The translations under genes were made by a program, and so were the position numbers. Positions 1-10,473 of a stretch of DNA of 64,000 bases are shown here, in pieces (within the stretch, counting starts at the first letter, position 1; each line of letters starts with the position of its first letter). The notes beneath the pieces are model-generated. The model saw only the letters and a list, made by a program, of their open reading frames with translations. It ran no database searches and had not been told where the DNA came from. This stretch comes from Mortierella alpina (Eukaryota > Mortierellomycota > Mortierellomycetes > Mortierellales > Mortierellaceae). The stretch lies in NCBI GenBank assembly GCA_029449245.1, contig JANATF010000010.1:1240001-1304000 (forward strand), in the 5' to 3' direction.

Positions 1-1260
1 CACCCACGAGCGCAAGATGATCAAGGCTACCACGATGGCACCTGTGGCGTCCAGCCACCAGCAATAGCGACTAATAAGGGACGCAAACAAACCGAATCCA
101 TTCACTGCAAGATCGTTCCTGTGATCGATAGCGAGAATATTGGCGGTGTTGTACTGCGAGAGAGCTCTGCAGTACAAATAAAGACCCACCTTGGTAGCTA
201 TTTGCAAGGAAGGATTAAAAGGATTACCATGAGCAGCTAATATGCAGTCCTTTGTAATAGCATGTGCTTCATGCCGAGGTCTTTCGCTTACCAAGGGCGA
301 ATCCAACAAAAGCAATGGCAAGTGCGCTGGGCATTGGAGGCTCCCTGTTACTCTCCATCAGCTCACGCACCGATTCAATCTAGTTGTACAAAACCACCCA
401 TTAGATTCCGTAATGTTAGTCGGCTACCTTAGATGAAGGACGCGTCTCGAGATGAAAAGACTTACAATCAACTGCAGAGAAACGGTCGCCATCAGAGAAG
501 CAAAGACGATTGTGCCTGCAGTCTCCATGCGAGATTTGCCCTATTTATCGAGAAATAAGAAAACGAATCAAGCTAAAGGTTAGTCTCCATCCGGAGCAAG
601 CTTGGCCATATGAAAGATATCCTTCTACCCACCGATGGATACTTGAACCAGTTGCTCTTGGTTGAGGCTGTAGCCGTGTATAATAGGATCACGCCCGAAA
701 GCAAGTCCATGAAGGAATCTGCCATAGTGGCAAAGAGCGACAGTGATTTTGAAGAGATGGCGGCATATAATTGCAGCAAGAACAAGAAGACGTTCACGCC
801 GAATGATCCATAGATAGCCACCTTGACCTGTCAGGCAAAGGCAAATCAAATTTGAAGTGTCGTCTGTGAGTGAGTACAGAAAAATAGTGCGATATTCATA
901 GATTGAGACGTCGGGTGGGTGCCATCCTACCTTCAGCTGGTTACGTTCCTCAGCCTCTTGAGCACCTTCACGGCCCTCGGGTGGATCGAGAAGATCCGTG
1001 ATCAGCTCGTTCTGCTTACGGTAAAACGCTTTCACTTTCTTTGAAGACTGGATCAATTGGATATGGTCCTCGTCCATGCGCTTGGACTCGAGAGACATGG
1101 GATCGCGCGCCTCGTAAAAGTCCTCTGGCGTTGAGGGAGTAGGAGATGGTAGACCCGTGCTTGATGCGTTGGCAGAGACCGTAGCGGTGTCAATATGGAG
1201 TGGCATCATGGGGATGTCGATCGCAGACGACGCTGTAGCAGGTACCGACTGGGCAGACAT
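1..1260 (-). CDS. Cation diffusion facilitator (CDF) metal transporter, 3' end cut by window
   Basis: Membrane transporter of divalent metal cations. Model: complement(join(<1..197, 292..379, 466..540, 633..827, 931..1260)); all joins are GT-AG and in frame. The start at 1260 opens a soluble N-terminus of about 110 residues (MSAQSVPATASS...). Membrane-helix exons follow, including KVAIYGSFGVN and the stretch ending SLFATMADSFMD, whose Asp-rich helix is a CDF metal-site signature. After GKSRMETAG, the exon at the left edge reads ILAIDHRNDLAVNG, the second CDF metal-site helix. The family call is firm. The long soluble N-terminus resembles fungal and plant Mn/Fe-type CDF proteins, but the metal is an inference. 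The donor of the 541-632 intron (GTGGGT) is the least certain junction. The C-terminal cytoplasmic domain lies outside the window. Confidence 0.88.
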
Positions 1261-1939
1261 TGTGTGAACAGGGTGCGTGTGGTGTCTGTCGGCTGCGAAG
1301 TGGGGCCTGGTGGATGAATGCAATGGGAGCTCCATGTGGGGCGACGGAATTCTGAGTGGAATCGAGATGAGTGTGGTGAGCAAAGTGAGATACAACCCGC
1401 TTTAGCATCGGGCATTGGTCTGCTTTTATAGAGCCATGAGGCGCCCTTGTTATCCCAGGATGGCTGCCAACGCGGTCCATGCACACGCCCTTCCTCCCTA
1501 TGGCTCTCACGGATAGGGTTGTCCTTTGCCGCTCAGGCTTGCTCTGATTGGCTACCGGGCGTCACAGGCACTTTTCTGTATGGAAAATTGGGAAGGGACG
1601 AGAGATGGATGTCCAAGAACATCTCCTTTCGTCCTCCTCCGCCGAGCCCTAAACCTAAAGTCTCACGACTGCGTAGCACAAGCAAAAACTCCGTTGTTCA
1701 TGACCACTTATGGACTAGTGTTTGTTACGCCTGCGCTCGTGGGGACTGTGCCAGCGGACATTGCACGGCTATCACACCAGCCTCCATGCTTCAAGTGTAC
1801 ATGCCAACTTTCGCACCAGTAGACGCTCAGTTCACGCGATTTGAAAGTAAGAATATGATGCTTTCAGTTTTATTTCTACTTATGCAAGTCGAGTAGTGCA
1901 TTATTGACAGGATCCCCGCGAAGAATCGGTTTACAGCTA
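1261..1939. other. Intergenic region, no gene supported
   Basis: This stretch holds the promoter of the CDF gene and the 3' flank of the next minus-strand gene. Open frames on the plus strand (1447-1896 and 1526-1822) have no recognisable domain, no splice continuity and a composition unlike neighbouring coding sequence. I see no RNA gene or repeat here. Confidence 0.5.
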
Positions 1940-3313
1940 TCAGTCGGCTGTCGAGAGTCGTGCCCATATATCGCGATCTTCTGCCAGACATCTCTCGACT
2001 GGCGCAACAAACGTCCGTTGCAGATGTTTAATCTGCGAGGTCATGATTGAGAGTCTCTGTTGAATCTGATCCATATCAGTTTGGAGTTCCCTCAACAACG
2101 TCTGCTTGTCCAAAAGAATAAGCTTGTGTTTGCAACGAAGACATGGCGGATGTTGCGCTGATGAATTGAGCGAGGACATGGCTGGGGACTGTGTTACAAT
2201 CGGTTGTGCGAATACTACTGATCTTGACGAAAGGGGACTCGTTGGGGCCACTGATGCGAGAGACGAGGAAGCATCATCAGTTATAGATGTCGCCGAAGCC
2301 AGCATTGAGTCAACCATGGTCGCCATATTCGGAATAGAAGAAAGCGTTGAAAGGCAGCATGCCTCCAAAACTGGCTCCCAACCTGGCTCAGTTTCTAGAG
2401 ACTCTATAGGAGGTGACATGGACCAGAGAAAACCTGCAGTGTTTGAGAACAGGGAATTTTGCCGTTTAACGGATGGTCTATTGAGACCTATTACTGCCGC
2501 GTGAGTCCAAGATGCTTGATTTTTGAGCGTGTCTTCCAGGTCCTCAATCTCTCGAGCAATGTTATCACGCTTCTCCTGGAGGGCAGCGCGCGATTCCCAT
2601 GCCTTAGCTCGCTCGCATTCGTAGCGCTGTATCATGGAGTTATAATGATCAAGCTGATCTCGGCCTTCCACAATGCGCTTCTGCACTTCAGTCAAGGCGT
2701 CCTGATGGCGCGATGGTGTTGAGAATAACAACACAGTGCTTTCGGAATTGTCGCTACAGATGATTTCTTCAGGGGTATGTGGTAAAGTGCGAGATGATGC
2801 CGACGAGGAGGAAGCTGGCGCTGAGGTTGAGGCGGTGGTTGCTGTTGCAAAGGATATCGCACGTTGCTGGCCGAGACTTGAGCGACGGGAGGATCCAACT
2901 GAACTCACTGATGGTGGTAAGGTTGCGATCGATGAGCGCCCGCTGGATATATCGGCCATTTGAGGTGGAGCTGATATTGGGCGTGATATAGGCCCTGTTG
3001 CTGACGAAGGGGTCTGAAATATACGTTGACGACTCCAAAGCTGCGATATACTGAATTTCAATGTTGTTGGCGACGTTTGGGAGGAATGAGGGGAAACGAC
3101 CTCGTTATATTTGTCGACACTTTTTTGAGGACCACAGTTTTCTGAGGTCAGCATTTGCTTGCACCTTGTCCGCTCGTGCATAACCTTCGTACTGTCCTCA
3201 TGGACCCCCTTCTGGTCGTGTGCAGGGCCCAGGTGAGCTGCCATGGTGGATTCTAAGGATCGGGAGTTGCTTGAAAATCGTACAGTGTTCATTGAGGTTT
3301 TGATACCATGCAA
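1940..3313 (-). CDS. Serine-rich protein with two coiled coils, function unknown
   Basis: A single-exon frame of 457 residues. The first ~190 residues are Ser/Thr/Pro-rich and look disordered. Residues ~200-265 form a coiled coil (EVQKRIVEGRDQL through REIEDLEDTLKNQ). A second Ser-rich stretch follows, then a CLRCKHK motif near residue 390 and a final heptad-rich helix (LLRELQTDMDQIQQRL). The codon pattern and length argue for a real gene, but no catalytic domain is visible. The first Met at 3313 is used; an internal Met at residue 8 or 24 is possible. The layout (disordered, coil, disordered, CxxC, coil) would suit a scaffold or cytoskeletal adaptor, which is inference only. Confidence 0.7.
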   Translation of the reverse strand: MHGIKTSMNTVRFSSNSRSLESTMAAHLGPAHDQKGVHEDSTKVMHERTRCKQMLTSENCGPQKSVDKYNEVVSPHSSQTSPTTLKFSISQLWSRQRIFQTPSSATGPISRPISAPPQMADISSGRSSIATLPPSVSSVGSSRRSSLGQQRAISFATATTASTSAPASSSSASSRTLPHTPEEIICSDNSESTVLLFSTPSRHQDALTEVQKRIVEGRDQLDHYNSMIQRYECERAKAWESRAALQEKRDNIAREIEDLEDTLKNQASWTHAAVIGLNRPSVKRQNSLFSNTAGFLWSMSPPIESLETEPGWEPVLEACCLSTLSSIPNMATMVDSMLASATSITDDASSSLASVAPTSPLSSRSVVFAQPIVTQSPAMSSLNSSAQHPPCLRCKHKLILLDKQTLLRELQTDMDQIQQRLSIMTSQIKHLQRTFVAPVERCLAEDRDIWARLSTAD

Positions 3314-3714
3314 GGGCGGTTGATGCGAGCTCTTGTGAGTGTGACTAGTTGCAAAGGTAGTTGAATGCCGGCACTAAAAGAAAGCAAAACTGCGACGCCC
3401 TCATGTCGAGATTAAATGGGGCTCGCTTCCTTCATTCACAAAGATCAATACCATTCATCGAGAAAAGCGAAGAGAACAACGTGAAAAGCCGTTAGTCCTG
3501 GAGGAATGGTGAAAATTCACAATGGCTGCCAGAGGCAGCTATTCACGACTCATTGTGGTTTGATCGCAGCAATGACAAGGCCGTTTATCCGTGCTGCCTT
3601 TTGCAAGATATACCTCTCGCTTCGCACTTTTGTTCCTAGAAACAATTACTCGAAGGCAGCTCCCTCCAAAGGCGCGCACCTTACAGTGATCATCATCATT
3701 CTGGAACTGTCATG

Positions 3715-3738
3715 ACAAAGGCAAGTCGTTGCCTTTGT
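3715..3738. promoter_or_regulatory. Perfect 10-bp dyad within an HMG-box-type site cluster
   Basis: ACAAAGGCAA, a 4-base spacer GTCG and TTGCCTTTGT form a perfect inverted repeat. It begins a 46-bp run containing five copies of the HMG-box/SOX-type core C(A/T)TTGT or its complement: ACAAAG at 3715, CTTTGT at 3733, CATTGT at 3740 and 3749, CTTTGT at 3755. The run ends at a TATA box. The motifs are visible directly; binding by an HMG protein is inference. Confidence 0.5.
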
Positions 3739-3759
3739 TCATTGTGGTCATTGTCTTTG

Positions 3760-3768
3760 TATAAATAG
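3760..3768 (+). promoter_or_regulatory. TATA box, plus strand
   Basis: TATAAATAG lies 22 bp after the dyad and about 85 bp before an ATG in good context (AAACCAAAATGTC at 3855). It supports a plus-strand transcript in a region otherwise flanked by minus-strand genes. Confidence 0.45.
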
Positions 3769-3854
3769 TCATAGCCGCGTATCACTTTCTCACCTTCTGC
3801 CTAATGACCACACCGCCGTTTCTGCCGCACCGTCAAAAGGAAGCATAAACCAAA

Positions 3855-4251
3855 ATGTCAGGCGATCTTTCATTGAAAAATACCACCCCTTTTTCCGTCA
3901 CATCTTTTGCAACAATCATTGCTCCAGTGCAATGTTTGAGCTACTAGCTTTCATACTGGAGCCATGAAGGCTACTGACTGCGACAATTCAGATTATCTTT
4001 ATGGCACAATGAGGTTGAGGAAAGCGACGAGTATGAGAACGCGGTGTCGATGCCTTTGTAGAGGCTGAGAGTGAGCTTGTGCTGGCCGAAGGGACATCAT
4101 TTTCAGACTGGGTCCACGAGGCAGACCGTGGGTGAGCGCTTGCACCACAGGGTGTTGTTCTGAGTAGAGTGTGACTGATCGGATGTAATACAGGTTCCTG
4201 ACCGTTGCCGCCGCCTTTGTGCAGAAAGCATCAGGTCAGAACGCTATCTAG
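3855..4251 (+). CDS. Possible small multi-exon gene, exon structure uncertain
   Basis: Below the TATA box an ATG at 3855 opens MSGDLSLKNTTPF. Further on, a coding-like segment reads VDAFVEAESELVLAEG and SFSDWVHEADRG up to a GTGAGC donor at 4132. It joins in frame across a GT-AG intron (4132-4193) to FLTVAAAFVQKASGQNAI and a TAG at 4249-4251. I could not find a join of the first exon to the middle one that keeps frame (candidate acceptor CAATTCAG near 3990). The gene may therefore have an unrecognised intron or be decayed. I do not recognise the family. The opposite-strand frame at 4231-4584 overlaps the end and is less coding-like. Confidence 0.33.
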
Positions 4252-4639
4252 GGCAGGGGTCAGGGGTGCTTCCAGAGAATGGGCTCGACGAAATGCGACC
4301 ATTGCCTGACCCACGAGCATGCAATGGGCTAGGTTATATTGAGTCAGAGCTGCAAACAATAAGAAGGCTAGCTCAGGGATTGCGAAGACGGAGCGAGCAG
4401 CGCTCTTAGACTTTATGCTTGGAATTGAGGAATGTGAGGATGCGAGATCTTGCTGTAAAAAGACGAGGTTTCGTACGCAACCGCACCTAGTCAGATTTAT
4501 GTTTCCCGAGGGCATTCGTCGCTTTATTGTACATTCAAAACCGTGGTCAAACGCATGTCTTTGAGAGAGAATGTTGCTCTGCATCCAACGAATGAAATCA
4601 TTGATAAGCTATGGCTGGAGGACCAAGTGCTGGCTCCCT

Positions 4640-7600
4640 TTATTTCCTTCCCGACGTGCTTTGGTCCTTGTCCACAATATCTCCGCGACCATTATAAAAC
4701 ATCTCTGCCATTGTCTGAACTCTCCGTAAAATAGGCATCAATATCGACCCACTGCCAGCCGATGGTGCCCAAGCGGCGTCTCGACTCTCCTGCAGCCGCC
4801 TCTTTTCCTCATCTCGAGCATACTCGCGAGGCCCATAGTATCCTGCAGTACCCTCGTGGTCACTCTCAAATCGAATACTGCTAAGAAGTTCCTCGGGCGT
4901 CATGCCATTGATCAGGACTTGAGACGATCGTGTTGCTGAGGCAGCTGTCGCATCAGAGGTGAGTCGACTTGAGGCAATGGACGACAAGGACCTGGGACGT
5001 CGGAGCGATCCGGACTCGGTACCCGTAGAACTCGGCAGCAAGAACTTGGGCGACTGAGGTGCAAGTGGAAGGTCTAACCTAGTTGTCTCCTGGACATTCA
5101 AGTTACTATCATGGGAATCCGGACCTGCAATCGTTGTTGATATATTGTCGTTATCAACTTGTTCTCTCGTGTGAGGACTTGAGCTTTGTGCTGTCGGTAC
5201 TCCAATATCAACTGTCGACTCGACGTTCTGGTTTTCCTGTAGTGGCAATGAGACGTGATCCATCACCATGGACAATGAGTGCATTCTGAAAGGCAGGATA
5301 CAGATTTCGTTGGCCGAAACAGCACGCGAGTAGTGGACGTATGCAACTCTTTGTCTACCATGAGAACCTGGCTGGATCAATGGGATCAGTGGCGCCATCG
5401 GCCCAGATCGCTGGTTTTCGTAAAGACTCATGCCACTTCTCAAGCTCACGTTACGCAATGGAGACCATGGCGTTGACCATCGATTGACTAGAGGCGTCCA
5501 GTCAGCATCGTCACTTGGTTGGGGGCTCTGGATCTTCGGTCTCAGACAATCCGTTATACCCACAAAGCTAACTGTACGAGTTTTGTTGTCCGTTGAAGTT
5601 ATTCGGCTCGCGGTTCCTAAAGTGACAGGGCATTGAGGCCCATCGTGGATTTCATCCGCAAACTGAACAGTTCCGCTCTCTGAACTAAAAATCCCCCTTG
5701 TGCCACTCAATTGGTGGAATGCTTTACCCGGCACTATCGATTCAAGCCCAAGGTAATATTTAAAGATGGGGACTGGGATGAAGTATGGCAATCGGAGGTA
5801 AACAGAGAACAGAGTGGCATGTTTAGATGGCACTACTTTATTACTATCATGCTATCATGCACTCCAACGCAAAATGCTTTCCAAATCATTTACCAGCACT
5901 GTCCTTTGATGACATGGGGTCGTTACAAGGAGTTTCACAAGCTTGGACCGGAGCTTTTAAAGCCCTTTCGTTTCTCAATCTGCGCCTAGCGGCTTTCGCC
6001 TCTGCAACTTCTGCTGCTGCTGCCGCCGCCTTGGCGGCCGCAACGTTTGCAGCATTGGCTGCCTCCACTGCAGCGCGCTTGAGGACCTCGGCTTTGTAGC
6101 GTGCCGCATCAACCTCCTCATCGCTATCACTCATCTCGTGAAGATCCACAGGTTCAGGAAGCGGTGGCATGCCCTCTCGCTCAGTACTGATGGCAGCGGT
6201 TGTCAAATTGTTGTTAGGTCGTTGAGCGGCCTCGGATGATCGCACTCTGCCAAAGCCGCGCTTATTGGACTGGACCACAATAGTCGCTGTCGAGAAACAC
6301 TGGATGTCGACGCCTTCAGCAAACTGGCTCGGTTGTGTGTAGAGTCTGGAGGCCGCGGCGCTGCTGTTGGTGCGTGAGGAGATACTGACACGAGTTGAAG
6401 GTACGATTTCAAAGTTGCTATCACGTACGATTCTCCCTTCAGGCAGCCCTTGCTCTAGGTCTGCAGAATAGATGATCTGACGAGCAGTGCCTCGAGAAGT
6501 CGTGTTTGACAGACGCTTGGTACCGGGGCCTGTGGATGTGATAGGACTTGAAGGCGCTTCTGATAGTGTACCAACACCAAATGTAGCATGCGCTCTGCTG
6601 CTGTTATCAATAGGCGGGTGCCTTGCGGGACAGGCCTTGGGCACAGGGATCGGTATCGGACCTGGCAGGTGTGTTTTCCGTGGAGTTGTATCCGTAACAA
6701 ACTTTTGATCGTCCTGCATAAGATGTTCGACGCTCCCTGAATTATGACTTGACATTTCAACCACCACGGATGGTCGATCATTTTGTTGATCACTGACCTG
6801 TGCCTGTCCCTTTGGTACGTTCAGAATGTGGAGATGGTTGGGTGGGGGCACTGTGCTGGACCTCTTGATCAGGACAAAGTTGGAGTCGTCCTGCTCAGCT
6901 GTCTCGGATTGCGATCTAAGGCTTTTGCCTTCCGACGATATATTTGTCAATTCAGCATCGTCCAACACTCTCGATCGGCGCTTGTGATTCAGATGCTCTT
7001 CGAAATTTGGAATGGGTCGCGGCCCTTTCACCCGCTGGCTTGAATGTTCGGACGCAGACGTGGATCGAGTGCCGTATGCCAGTCGTTGGGGACGAGAGCT
7101 GGAATCATTCATAGGTGCTGATGGTCGTTGGGGCTTGGACCGCAAAGGTGGGGCGGGCGTCGTGAGAGTTTTGTGCACCGGGCACCATTCAAGCGAGAGT
7201 GTCTTTCTGGCGCGTGGGCGAAAGTCGTTATTAGCAGACAATAGCTGAGAATTCTCAGCAGCTGATATCGACTTGAACTGATTTGAACGCATTGAAAGTT
7301 CAGAATAATCATGCTGGAGCGATGATGACTCCCGGAGCCGCGCGTTTGTTGAGGAGGCGGCGGTACCCGAGGATATTTCATCAACATCATCCTCGGAGCC
7401 GCTCGCCTGGGAGATTGAGAGTCCAGCTTCTGAAGGGACAATCACCTCGATCCTTGCTATGCGATTATCTCCTTGATGTCTAACACCGTCTGAGGGGATC
7501 GGTTTGCTCTCGTATCGTGTGGAGCCAGATCCAGATCCAGATCCAGACCCAAGAGCGATTGCTGGAGTTGTTCTGTTTGGTGTGGTTTGGGCCAAAGAGT

Positions 7601-8561
7601 GGAATACCACGTAAGGGTTTCCATTACCAAAAATGCGACTCTGGACATGAGAGCCAAGGGTCGAGCTCTCCACGCTCTCTGATAGAGCAGTGTACCGCTT
7701 TTTGCCTTTACCCTTGATATCACCATTGTCGCTTGCGTTGCCAATGACGACACTGCTTTGGTTAGGCGAAACGCCAGCCCCATTGTCAGAGTTATGATCC
7801 GGTAGTGGGAGCGGATGAAAACATTGTCGACGGAGACCATAGCTCACTGGAGATCTCCCAAAGGGCATCCTAGATTCGTTTTCATTGTCACGACTGTGAT
7901 GATGTTGCTCTTCATCATTATGAGGTTGCGAGCACTATCAGTTCCACGAGAAGAAGCGGCCATTAACAAATGTCGTTGAAAAAAAACACAGATCAAGTAG
8001 CAGTGGGTATTAGAAAAGGCATCTCCCAGCATTATACGATCTTGTGAGTGGTGTCATTAGCAATGTAGCGTCATTTGGGATCAACTTCAAGCGTCCAAGA
8101 CCTACCTCATCGCCTATATCATCGTTTACTCTATGGTTTGGTCCTGACCTGTCGTTTGCGTAAATTGCGTTCGGTGGGGGCAGAGTGGTAGCCGTGCTGT
8201 TCAGTTGCTGCTGAACCTGAATAATGTCACGAATGGGCCTGGGATCATAAGGCTCCTGTCGATCCTCGTGGACAATCATTGACGATTGAGAGCTGTGATG
8301 GCGACTGGAAATTTCCTTGAGTGAGCAGACGGATGATCTCCACGTCGATGTCAAAAGGCCCGCGCTTGCGGTCGAGATGTGATTATTTCTCAACATGTGC
8401 TGAGAATCCTCGCGCAGCAAAGAATGATCTTGAACCCGGCACGGTTCCAAGTCACTGCTGAGGTTGGATGCCCTATACTGCGTGCAGGGATCGCACTGAG
8501 GTTCACTATCATTGTGCTTTTTGGATCTCCTTTTGAAGAGGGACTTGAATACAGACTTCAT
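4640..8561 (-). CDS. Large disordered Ser/Thr-rich protein, function unknown
   Basis: Three exons, complement(join(4640..5733, 5894..7934, 8106..8561)), give about 1196 residues. Splice pairs are GTAGGT/GATAG and GTAAAT/GATAG, both in frame. The N-terminus is basic (MKSVFKSLFKRRSKK). The middle carries low-complexity Gly-Ser and Ser-rich runs, a His-rich patch and the motif KTLSLEWCPVHKTL. Near the end of exon 2 is an alanine-rich coiled coil (AEVLKRAAVEAANAAN and following). The last exon contains GMTPEELLSSIRFESD and GTAGYYGPREYARDEEKRR. No enzyme domain is recognisable. The basic start could bind membrane or nucleic acid, or act as a targeting signal. Short conserved islands in long disorder suggest a signalling or polarity scaffold, but that is a guess. 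Confidence 0.72.
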
Positions 8562-9104
8562 CCTGTCGCGTCGCCAGAAAGCTGTAATGGTAGTGTGGGT
8601 CGGTCGGTATGAATGAACTCTACATGGGACAATGCAGTACCTTTATAGGATCTCCCTCGCACAAGATGCCTCATGTGGATTCGCTTTGTCGCACGTTCAA
8701 CCTTGTTATGGTTGTCCATGGCTTATTTTTTTGAGTGGAGCTCCTCAGCGATTCACTCAGGGCCTTGTGGAAATATCAATACCGCATAAAGCGGCAATCA
8801 ACAGCCATTGAAAGCACGCACGCCGACAAAGCCTGCAATTTGAAGTTGTGTGGTCTTTTATGGTCGCAGGGTCTACGCGACCATCGTATTCTCCTGAACA
8901 CTGGAAATGAAAGGGGTGGGCGTTGATTGTCAGCAACAAGGGTGAAAGCAACTGCGGGGTCTTTGTTCTCTAGGCGCAAAACTTTTTTTCTTTTAATCAT
9001 GCATAAAATAAGGTGGATAAAAATATGTTGAAAGATGACGGGATATCGAGATGCGATGAAAAAGGGCCTGCTTCTGCATCACAACTGACCAAGAAAAGGA
9101 GAGT
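8562..9104. other. Intergenic region, no gene supported
   Basis: Promoter of the large minus-strand gene and 3' flank of the secreted-protein gene. Only short frames without domains occur. An A/T-rich stretch near 8980-9020 fits a 3' UTR end. Confidence 0.45.
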
Positions 9105-9836
9105 TTAAGGGAACGTCAGCAGGAGCCACTTGATTTCCATATCCCACTCTTGCTTCCAGTTATCATCGTTGGCGAATTTTGTGAGCTCATCCTTGACCGA
9201 CTCGAGGATCTCGTTCAAGTTGGCGTGCAAGGTCTTGAGGTGAGCAGTGAGTTGGGGTTGAGCGGTCAACACGTTTTGAAGGGCAGGTCCAATAAAGCCC
9301 ACGTAAACGTCAGAATCATCACCGTCTACGCGGTCTTGCAGCTGACCAATGAGTTTCTTGACGATCCTGGTCTTGATCATGGGCATAAAGTGGCAAATCG
9401 AAGGAGGGTTTCCGCAGATGTAGTCCATGTTGTGGCAGTCAGGCATGGTCCAGTTGACGCCACGAGGAGGCTGGTTTACACGGTGGGGGACGTTGCAGTC
9501 TCCCTTGAACTTGGGCTCGTCCTTGAAAATGGTGTCGAAGACTGTCTGGAAGATGGTCTTGCTCCAGGCCTCCTGAGCAGCGGTAATCGAGTCCGACATG
9601 GTCTTGAGGACAGCGGTTGTCTGCGGGGCGCCGAGAGGGTTGTTTGGGACGCCATAGAAGAAGGAATTCTCGACCTTCTCGTTGAGGAGAGTGAAGTACT
9701 GGTTCGAGAGAATCTCATACTTGTCTGCGAATGCACGGGAGACGTTGACCTGGCACTCGCGCTCACATGCGAGAACGGAGGGTGCGAGGAGGGCGATGGA
9801 GAAGGCGCCAAAGATGGCTGCTGTGTCAAACCTCAT
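9105..9836 (-). CDS. Secreted six-cysteine protein, function unknown
   Basis: A single exon of 243 residues. Residues 1-23 are a clear signal peptide (MRFDTAAIFGAFSIALLAPS, then VLA) with cleavage likely before CEREC. The mature protein is mostly helical. It has six cysteines: two in CEREC, one in GDC, two in DCHNMDYIC and one in SICHF, which could give three disulfides. It ends with an amphipathic, acidic helix. The size and cysteine count suit a small extracellular or cell-wall protein. I do not recognise a named Pfam family. The plus-strand frame at 9150-9935 is its antisense shadow. Confidence 0.8.
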   Translation of the reverse strand: MRFDTAAIFGAFSIALLAPSVLACERECQVNVSRAFADKYEILSNQYFTLLNEKVENSFFYGVPNNPLGAPQTTAVLKTMSDSITAAQEAWSKTIFQTVFDTIFKDEPKFKGDCNVPHRVNQPPRGVNWTMPDCHNMDYICGNPPSICHFMPMIKTRIVKKLIGQLQDRVDGDDSDVYVGFIGPALQNVLTAQPQLTAHLKTLHANLNEILESVKDELTKFANDDNWKQEWDMEIKWLLLTFP

Positions 9837-10473
9837 TGTGTTGTCCTGTGCTGTGGGGGAGGGATGAAACGAGGGAGGGTTTCGGTTAGATGGCTGTGGA
9901 TGCCCTGGCGAAGAAGCAGCGTGCTATGGTGCTGATCGGTCAGTTGCTGTTGGCAGAGACCCGACTTACGAGGGGGAGATGATGATGGCTCGGGGCGATG
10001 AGATGATGTGGAGGACAGAAGAAAACAAAGAGTGAGATTTGTGCGGATGGACAGCGGCCACATATATACCAGCGCACCGAAATAGCCTAGCGGGTCTTCG
10101 GCGCAGAGGCGGGTGACCCAGGAACACCGAAATACGCACTCGTCTCTTAAAATAGATCTGGGCACACGAGCCGGCACGAGCAGGCCTCGCCCTTCAGCGT
10201 CACGTACACAGAGCTGTGGATGGTATACAGGCAGGAACGCCCTGTGCTACCAGCTTGGGCGTAGTCGATGCTGCAGATGGCGATGCACCTTGCCTTCAAA
10301 CATAGCCCACCTTCAATGCCCGATGCTTCAAAGAATATCCGACCGCATGTGCGTACTGTGCGTACTGTCCACTGCACACTTGGAAAATCGATTTTTAATA
10401 GAGTTGTGCCTTCTCCTCTCAGCTCCTCTCTTCTCTGCATGATCTTCCGCTCGATGTCTAGACAAGTCCGTTA
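9837..10473. other. Intergenic region between two minus-strand genes
   Basis: Contains the secreted-protein promoter; a TATATA sequence lies near 10063 on the minus-strand side. The 3' flank of the TspO/DUF1774-like gene is also here. A short direct repeat (GTGCGTACTGTGCGTACTGT) sits near 10350. No gene is supported. Confidence 0.4.

Noticed and set aside
9150-9935. A 261-residue plus-strand frame
   Set aside because: Antisense of the signal-peptide-bearing secreted-protein gene; no domain.
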